Positions 58,349-64,000 of a stretch of 64,000 nt of DNA are shown here, one piece after another; position 1 is the stretch's first letter, and every line of letters begins with the position of its first letter. The notes under the pieces were generated by a model. It made no database searches, had not been told where the DNA came from, and was given only the letters and a program-made list of their open reading frames with translations. A program made the position numbers and the translations under genes. The stretch covers positions 186,001 to 250,000 of the forward strand of contig NZ_JAMFMA010000002.1 of NCBI RefSeq assembly GCF_023502425.1. Reading direction: 5' to 3'. Source of the DNA: Flagellimonas spongiicola (lineage in GTDB: Bacteria > Bacteroidota > Bacteroidia > Flavobacteriales > Flavobacteriaceae).

Positions 58349-60559
58349 ATGCAAAAAATTACATTCGCACTAATCGGGGCACTACTACTGTTAACAAGTT
58401 GCAGTCAAAATAAATTGAAATTGGTTAAAAACGGTGAGTCTGACTATGTCATCACCTATACCAAGGAAGACCATGAATCCGCTAAAGTTCTCCAAAATTA
58501 TCTGGAGAAAATTAGCGGGGTCGAGTTGGAATTGACAGAAGGGAATTTAGATTCAGCCACTCCAAAAATTGTTCTAGGTTTACTCGAAGATTCGTCCCCT
58601 TCCGAGAATATACAAATCAAAACCCAGGATGGTAATTTACACATCCTTGGCGGTTCCCATCAAGCCGTGCAAAATGCCGTTTATGAATTCCTTGAACGGT
58701 ATTTTAATTGCAAATGGTATGCCCCAGGAGTAGAAGCCATACCATTGAAAAAATCCATTACGCTCAACGAAATGGATTATTCGTATATTCCAGAAATTAG
58801 TACCAGAACGGTCCATTCTAGATTGTTCTATCAAAATCATGATTTTGCTGACCAACAGAAGGTTACCTATGAAGCGTTTCCAACGTATGTACCTTCTGCC
58901 AGAGTCCACACCTTCCATAAATTTATGCCGGAGGAGGTTTTTTATGAAGATCACCCCGAATATTATGCTTTGAGAGGTGATAAGCGATTACCTACCCAAC
59001 TGTGTTTGACCAATCCTGATGTTCTTGAAATTGTAAAGGATTCTGTAGCCGCTCTTTTTGAAAGACATCCAGAGGCTGCTGTCCTATCGGTAAGTCAAGA
59101 TGACAACCAACAATATTGTCAATGCCCCTTGTGCAGTCGTATTGATGAGGAGGAAGGTAGTCCTGCAGGGACAATGGTTCGTTTTGTGAACAACGTCGCC
59201 AAAGCTTTTCCGGATAAAACCATATCGACCTTGGCCTATCAACACACTAGAAAACCTCCAAAAACTGCTCCAGATCCTAATGTTTTGATCACCTTATGTT
59301 CTATTGAATGTGATCGAAGCGCTCCGATAGCCGATAAATGCGAAGATTTCGCCCAAGATCTTATTGGATGGGGCAAACTCACCGACAACATCAGGATTTG
59401 GGATTATACAACCCAATTCACAAATTTTTTGGCACCATTTCCGAACATTCACACCATACAACCCAATATCCATTTATTTAGAGACAACAATGCCAAATGG
59501 GTATTTGAACAACACAGTAATAACCCAAGTGAGCTTTTTGAACTGCGTTCTTACGTTACGGCAAAATTGTTATGGAACCCAGATCTTGATTTCAACGACC
59601 TTCTCTTAGAGTTTACCAATGGCTATTATCAAGAGGCTGGGCCTTTTATAAAAAACTATGTTGACCAAATTCATCAAGAATTGGCTAATGATCAGGACTT
59701 TTTCCTCTTTCTGTATGGAGATCCCTCCGAAGCATTCGATTCTTATTTGAAACCAGATCTTTTAGCACAATATGCCAATTTATTTGATGCTGCGGAAGAA
59801 GCGGTAGCCGAAAAACCAGCAATTCTCAATCGTGTAAAGATGGCCCGTTTGGGCATTGATTATGCAATGCTGGAGGCTAGCAGAAAAAACATAACGGATC
59901 AACTCAGTCTTACGATAGCGGATGCTGACGGGATAGAGTCTATAAATCCAGATGTTGCAATGCTATTGGACAATTTCAGTAACACCGCAAAGAACAATGA
60001 CATTACCCTCATGAACGAAATGGGCTTTACAGTAAACGAATATGGTGCCAACTTCTTATCTGCATTGGAGATGGCCAAAAGACCGAATAAAGCCCGAGAT
60101 TCTGAAGTCACCACTCTAACGAAGCCCAAAAAATATGCGAACGAAGACCCTATGGTTTTGACTGATGGAGCCTTGGGCGGTAGTAGCTTCTATGCCAATT
60201 GGTTGGGTTATGAAGGCAATGATATGGAAGTTGTTGTAGACCTAGGAAAAACGGAATCCATAAACACCATTTCGATGGCATTTTTACAGGTGACGAATCA
60301 TGTGGTTTTCTTCCCTAGCGAAGTCACTTATTTTGGGTCAGTTGATAATAAGACTTTTACAGAAATTGGAACCATAAACTCTCCCAAGCCGTTAACCAAA
60401 TCCAGTAAGGTGAATGATATCCAATATTTTGACCTGGAATTTGACCCAGCAAGTTATCGGTATGTAAAAGTAGTGGCACGGAACACTGAAACACCATATT
60501 GGCATCACGCCGCAGGACTTCCTTCTTGGGTATTTGCGGACGAAATTATCATTGACTAA
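58349..60559 (+). CDS. DUF4838 glycoside-hydrolase-like lipoprotein with discoidin-like C-terminus
   Basis: A 736-residue lipoprotein (lipobox LTSC). The N-terminal alpha/beta domain (about 25-130) resembles the non-catalytic N-domain of GH67/GH20-type enzymes (QAVQNAVYEFLERYFNCKWYAPG, two pieces). The DUF4838 region follows (about 150-440; SVSQDDNQQYCQCPLCSRI). The C-terminal 140 residues form an F5/8 type C (discoidin)-like carbohydrate-binding domain (VVVDLGKTESINTISMAFL). Enzymatic activity is unproven for the family. Its tight coupling to the GH18 gene points to GlcNAc-containing glycans. Ends at a bidirectional terminator. Confidence 0.88.
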   Translation: MQKITFALIGALLLLTSCSQNKLKLVKNGESDYVITYTKEDHESAKVLQNYLEKISGVELELTEGNLDSATPKIVLGLLEDSSPSENIQIKTQDGNLHILGGSHQAVQNAVYEFLERYFNCKWYAPGVEAIPLKKSITLNEMDYSYIPEISTRTVHSRLFYQNHDFADQQKVTYEAFPTYVPSARVHTFHKFMPEEVFYEDHPEYYALRGDKRLPTQLCLTNPDVLEIVKDSVAALFERHPEAAVLSVSQDDNQQYCQCPLCSRIDEEEGSPAGTMVRFVNNVAKAFPDKTISTLAYQHTRKPPKTAPDPNVLITLCSIECDRSAPIADKCEDFAQDLIGWGKLTDNIRIWDYTTQFTNFLAPFPNIHTIQPNIHLFRDNNAKWVFEQHSNNPSELFELRSYVTAKLLWNPDLDFNDLLLEFTNGYYQEAGPFIKNYVDQIHQELANDQDFFLFLYGDPSEAFDSYLKPDLLAQYANLFDAAEEAVAEKPAILNRVKMARLGIDYAMLEASRKNITDQLSLTIADADGIESINPDVAMLLDNFSNTAKNNDITLMNEMGFTVNEYGANFLSALEMAKRPNKARDSEVTTLTKPKKYANEDPMVLTDGALGGSSFYANWLGYEGNDMEVVVDLGKTESINTISMAFLQVTNHVVFFPSEVTYFGSVDNKTFTEIGTINSPKPLTKSSKVNDIQYFDLEFDPASYRYVKVVARNTETPYWHHAAGLPSWVFADEIIID

Positions 60560-60572
60560 CAATTAAAAAGAA

Positions 60573-60598
60573 AGCCCCAAGGCACAAACCGAGGGGCT
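60573..60598. terminator. bidirectional intrinsic terminator
   Basis: AGCCCC/GGGGCT arms (60573-60578 and 60593-60598) enclose a loop with a small inner GG/CC pairing. It lies between the convergent DUF4838 and MauE/HMA genes, with T-rich flanks on both strands. Confidence 0.8.
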
Positions 60599-60609
60599 CT
60601 CTTAACGCA

Positions 60610-61320
60610 CTAAACAAATAACATCCAAAATGCCATAATCAGCATAATGGCGTTTTCTATAAATGTGGCTTCAGTCATGGGTAATTTAAGTGCCGTACCC
60701 AAACAAGCACAACGGATGCTTTTTTTATCCAACAATGTTCTGGTCACCCCAATTGTAGTGACTCCCAATACTATGATGGTTAAAATCAATGCTGTTTGTA
60801 CCTCAAATCGCATCAAAAACATTAGGCCCAATACCAATTCCAAGAATGGATAAATCCAACCATAAAAAGGTAAGGCCTTAGCCAATGGGTCATACATTGC
60901 AAAACTTTCTGGAAAGCCCTTTAAATCCAAAAATTTAAAAAAGCTGAAAACGATATAAAACAGCCCCATGAAATCCAACATGGCCTCATTAGAATCCCAA
61001 TCCTTCCAATGCAATAAAAAAGCCGTACCGAATAAATAGGCAAAAATCAAAAACAATGGTCGCAATTGCACCCATTTGGACTGGACTTCAGCTTCCACGC
61101 TTGTCGAGGGAATATACTCCTCATTGGAAATGGTGTATTTGCTGGGTAAAGTCGCTTTCAGTTCAGCCAAGTCAACATGTCGATTCATAGTGATTTCAGC
61201 AGAAGATGTCTCCAGATTCACATCCACAGTTTCCACCCCGCTGACCTGCATAAGGTTATCCGCAACTGAAGCTACACAACCATTACAGGTCATTCCTGAT
61301 ATGCTATACTTATGCTTCAT
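60610..61320 (-). CDS. HMA-domain/MauE-DoxX-like membrane fusion protein
   Basis: A 236-residue protein with an N-terminal heavy-metal-associated domain (1-70; Cys12 and Cys15 in SGMTCNGCVAS). It is fused to a four-helix membrane domain of the MauE/DoxX redox-associated type (about 88-235), which has a Cys-x-Cys pair in IRCACLGTALKLP. The HMA part should bind Cu(I) or a similar ion in the cytoplasm. The membrane cysteines suggest metal passage or thiol-disulfide chemistry. Its start overlaps the upstream HMA gene stop (TAATG), so the two are coupled. Confidence 0.9.
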   Translation of the reverse strand: MKHKYSISGMTCNGCVASVADNLMQVSGVETVDVNLETSSAEITMNRHVDLAELKATLPSKYTISNEEYIPSTSVEAEVQSKWVQLRPLFLIFAYLFGTAFLLHWKDWDSNEAMLDFMGLFYIVFSFFKFLDLKGFPESFAMYDPLAKALPFYGWIYPFLELVLGLMFLMRFEVQTALILTIIVLGVTTIGVTRTLLDKKSIRCACLGTALKLPMTEATFIENAIMLIMAFWMLFV

Positions 61321-61691
61321 TAATGACTGCCATCATGGTGTTGATTGCTGTCATCCGAGTTGTCCTCCCGGTATTTACAGCATGCATGCAGACCTTTATA
61401 GGCTTCTTCCGTCGCCTTGAGTTCCTTTGTATCGTGACCAGCTTCAACCAATGCCGTTTTTATCTTCATAGCATCTGTTTTTCGCTCATCCATAACCAAG
61501 GTCAATTGATGGGAAGGAATGTCCCAGCTTGCAAATTTAACACCGGGAACACCTAAGGCAGCTTTTTCAATACGCATCTTGCACATTTCACACTTGCCAT
61601 TGACATCCATGATCATTTTTTTGTTTTTGTCCTGTGCCAGACCAATGGTTGATACCAAGAACATCGTTAAAATTAGAATCCTGTTTTTCAT
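61320..61691 (-). CDS. secreted heavy-metal-associated (HMA) domain protein
   Basis: A 123-residue exported protein with signal peptide (about 1-20, IGLAQ). The HMA domain (about 25-93) has metal cysteines Cys34 and Cys37 (NGKCEMCKMRIE). A short tail carries a Cys-Cys pair (HACCKY) and a His-rich end (NQHHDGSH), giving further metal-binding sites. It probably acts as a periplasmic metal chaperone between the TonB receptor (18 bases upstream) and the MauE/HMA membrane protein (1-base overlap downstream). Confidence 0.92.
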   Translation of the reverse strand: MKNRILILTMFLVSTIGLAQDKNKKMIMDVNGKCEMCKMRIEKAALGVPGVKFASWDIPSHQLTLVMDERKTDAMKIKTALVEAGHDTKELKATEEAYKGLHACCKYREDNSDDSNQHHDGSH

Positions 61692-61709
61692 TCGTATTTT
61701 GAGTTCATA

Positions 61710-63944
61710 TTATGATTTAAATCTAAAACCTGCATAGATCATACGCCCAAAAACAGGGGCATACACTATGGTTGTATCAAAGTTGGTTCCAAACGGGTCA
61801 TCTGCACCCAAAACCGCATTATCTTGTCTAATATTCATAAGGTTTTCTCCTCCTACGTACACTTCAAACCTATTAGAGAATACCTTGGTCACTTGGGCAT
61901 TCATCAAACTATAGCCTTCAGCAAATTCATCAAAAACCAAATCTCCTGGACTTGCTGCCGTAAAAGGTAGGCGTTGTTCGCCCAAAGCATTGAAAGTGTA
62001 ATCAAAACGCCATTGAGAACCGTTTTCCTTTAGTTCTGTATTGTACCCAATATTGGTGAAAAACCGGTGTCTTGCCTGCAAGGGTTTTTGTAGTCTACCA
62101 GTTTGATAGTCGGTCTTTACATCATAAAATTTATATGCAGTTCTCAATTCCAAACGTGGTAAGACCTCATAATCAATTTCTACCTGCAAACTATTAGCAT
62201 AACTCTTACCTTCTAAATTACTAAAGGTAACTTGCTGTGGATTTTCCCAGTCCACCACAATTTGATTGTCAAAATTTGTGCGATAAAAGTCCACAGAAAA
62301 ATTACCGGGACGATCGAACAAATCGAATCCTTGTAAAAAGCTAACTCCAAAATTGGTAGCCTTTTCAGGATCGAATCCATAAATGGAACCTCCATTTCCC
62401 TGTAACTGTATCGTTCTTGAAGATGCGAACATTCGCTGATTTTCAGCAAATATGTTTGCAGCTCGCCTTCCAATTCCAAAAGAACCGCGCAAACTTGATC
62501 TTTCCCAAGGGGTATATCTCAAATGAAAACGAGGGGTAAAGAAATTGCCTAATCGATTGTGCGTATCAAAACGCAGACCCGCAGTAAAGCTTACCTTTTC
62601 AAGATTGGTATAGGCATATTCAAAAAATGCCCCGGCAGAACGATCTACACGTTCAAAATCTTGAGTATTTACCAACTCTTTATAACCATCATAAGCAAAA
62701 GTCAAACCCGTAGTGAACTTGCTTTTGGTATTTCCAATAATGGAATTGAAGAGTAGATTGGAGTAGATACTCGTATGATCTATATCATAAATATTGAAAC
62801 CATAGTACGAATCCTGCTGATGATTGCTATAGGATGCCTGGAATCCCACACTTTGAAAAGGTAACTCTGGAAACACATACCCCAGTTTAACAGAACCATC
62901 AAAACGATTAGTATCTATCTCACTGCCCCAAGCATTTGTCGTAAATCTATCCGTATCTGGATTAAAGTCCACTTGTCCAACTTGCTTCTCATCATTCAGG
63001 TAACGAACATTAAGAAAACTGACCCAGCCAGTCTCCGGATTTTGATACTGCCAACGGTTCATAATATTGATTTGATTGGCCAATGGGTTATCCAAAAAAC
63101 CATCATCATTGTTATCTACATCGGCATCCCTTCTATTGGCATGGATGTACAAACCTGTACTCCATTTGTCTGATAGTTTTGTATTCAAATGGGTATTGAA
63201 TTCCAATCTACCATTCACATTGGCATAGCCATTCACAAAAATTGGATTATCCAATAAAGGTTTTTGCAGCTCTGTATTGATTTGACCCGATATACTTTCG
63301 TAGCCATTCACTACACTACCCGCTCCTTTGGTAATTTGGATACTTTCAACCCATGTGCCAGGCGTATATGTCAATCCAAAGGCTTGGGAGGCACCACGCA
63401 CCATAGGAATATTCTCTTGGGTAATCAACAAATAGGGGCTCGTTAAACCCAACATCTGAATTTGCTTGGTACCGGTCAAGGCATCATTGAAATTTACGTC
63501 AATCGCTGGATTGGTCTCAAAACTCTCCGAAAGGTTGCAGCAGGCCGCCTTTAACAATTCCGCACTATTAACTGTTATCACATTTTGAGGTGCGAAATAC
63601 GCTTTCTGAACTGCATCTCTTTCCTTTTGAACCACCACCTCATCCAATTGATTGGTAGGGACCAACCAATGATGAACCATTTTAGGTGCATCAATAGTCA
63701 AAGTATCGGATTTAAAACCGACAAAACTAATGATCAATTTGCTGTATTCTTTCGAGTAAGGGATACTAAAAGTCCCATCCTCTTTAGTAATGGTTCCCAA
63801 TTGGGAATCCATCCAATACACATTGGCACCAGCCAGGCCAATATGTTTGTTCTCTGTATTTGCCTCCATGATCATACCCTCCACTTTATCTTGGGCACAT
63901 ATCATAATCGGAAGTAAAAACGTTGCTATTAAAATGTATTTCAT
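61710..63944 (-). CDS. TonB-dependent receptor of a metal-uptake cassette
   Basis: An outer-membrane receptor of about 744 residues. I use the ATG at 63944 (MKYILIATFLLPIMICAQ), which gives a clean signal peptide; ATG 63959 and TTG 63968 are further upstream. A carboxypeptidase-regulatory-like domain (about 22-110) is followed by the plug with the Cys-Cys segment LLKAACCNLSESFETNPAID, and the barrel ending IYAGFRFKS. The paired cysteines in the plug and the two downstream HMA genes suggest import of a thiophilic metal, probably copper. No STN domain. First gene of a three-gene operon. Confidence 0.92.
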   Translation of the reverse strand: MKYILIATFLLPIMICAQDKVEGMIMEANTENKHIGLAGANVYWMDSQLGTITKEDGTFSIPYSKEYSKLIISFVGFKSDTLTIDAPKMVHHWLVPTNQLDEVVVQKERDAVQKAYFAPQNVITVNSAELLKAACCNLSESFETNPAIDVNFNDALTGTKQIQMLGLTSPYLLITQENIPMVRGASQAFGLTYTPGTWVESIQITKGAGSVVNGYESISGQINTELQKPLLDNPIFVNGYANVNGRLEFNTHLNTKLSDKWSTGLYIHANRRDADVDNNDDGFLDNPLANQINIMNRWQYQNPETGWVSFLNVRYLNDEKQVGQVDFNPDTDRFTTNAWGSEIDTNRFDGSVKLGYVFPELPFQSVGFQASYSNHQQDSYYGFNIYDIDHTSIYSNLLFNSIIGNTKSKFTTGLTFAYDGYKELVNTQDFERVDRSAGAFFEYAYTNLEKVSFTAGLRFDTHNRLGNFFTPRFHLRYTPWERSSLRGSFGIGRRAANIFAENQRMFASSRTIQLQGNGGSIYGFDPEKATNFGVSFLQGFDLFDRPGNFSVDFYRTNFDNQIVVDWENPQQVTFSNLEGKSYANSLQVEIDYEVLPRLELRTAYKFYDVKTDYQTGRLQKPLQARHRFFTNIGYNTELKENGSQWRFDYTFNALGEQRLPFTAASPGDLVFDEFAEGYSLMNAQVTKVFSNRFEVYVGGENLMNIRQDNAVLGADDPFGTNFDTTIVYAPVFGRMIYAGFRFKS

Positions 63945-64000
63945 TTGATTTTTTAACATTATGAACAATCTATTTAGCCCGAATCAAAGTATTGACACGG

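Overview
The window is AT-rich chromosomal DNA from a marine-type member of the Bacteroidota, almost certainly family Flavobacteriaceae. The evidence is the type IX secretion/gliding block gldK-gldL-gldM-gldN next to topA, a SusC/SusD uptake locus run by an ECF sigma factor and a FecR-type anti-sigma factor, promoter motifs of the Bacteroidota form (TAnnTTTG at -7), weak Shine-Dalgarno sites, and many lipoproteins. Genus cannot be decided from the sequence alone. Coding density is high and no gene-free stretch exceeds about 285 bases. I see no tRNA, rRNA, CRISPR array, IS element or prophage.

Layout. 1-3.6 kb (minus): two tandem paralogous CBM9-like/DUF5916 outer-membrane proteins, the left one cut by the window edge, and an intradiol-type dioxygenase. 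3.8-5.5 kb (plus): a LytS-type histidine kinase with a LytTR response regulator. 5.5-13.8 kb (minus): an apparent operon of a GH63-like glucosidase lipoprotein, a 1008-residue kinase-M23-aminotransferase fusion, and a GH2 beta-galactosidase lipoprotein. 14.0-24.3 kb (plus, divergent): ECF sigma factor, FecR anti-sigma, SusC with an STN signalling domain, SusD, and a very large FG-GAP/UnbV lipoprotein. 24.3-30.3 kb (minus): a tripartite RND efflux operon ending in a small CPXCG zinc-ribbon-like gene. 30.4-34.9 kb: a plant-type LRR protein, an ABC-F ATPase, a DUF983 protein and a FAD oxidoreductase. 35.1-36.8 kb: an IPT/kelch lipoprotein. 36.9-45.4 kb (minus): topA, a degenerate arginase-fold protein, gldK, gldL, gldM, gldN. 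45.5-50.1 kb: an LVIVD-repeat lipoprotein, divergent from a SUMF1-fold/Gfo-Idh-MocA/TIM-barrel trio. 50.2-57.0 kb (plus): miaB, a sigma-54 activator, lptE, an unknown gene, secG, groES, groEL. 57.1-60.6 kb (plus): GH18 chitinase and a DUF4838 lipoprotein. 60.6-63.9 kb (minus): a metal-linked TonB receptor, a secreted HMA protein and a MauE/HMA membrane protein.

The most interesting region is 5.5-24.3 kb. The minus-strand operon combines an alpha-glucosidase-type GH63 protein, a beta-galactosidase, and a cytoplasmic protein pairing a hydroxylysine-kinase-like domain with an ammoniophospholyase-like (AGXT2L-type) domain. Taken in order, these activities would dismantle the collagen disaccharide unit Glc-alpha-1,2-Gal-beta-O-hydroxylysine and then degrade the released 5-hydroxylysine. 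The divergent sigma/anti-sigma/SusCD genes would sense and import the substrate. This is an inference from domain content and gene order and is set out as a testable hypothesis. Also notable are an intact-looking M23 peptidase site inside that cytoplasmic fusion, an arginase-fold protein beside the gliding genes that has lost three of six metal ligands, and several strong stem-loops and palindromes at regulatory positions.
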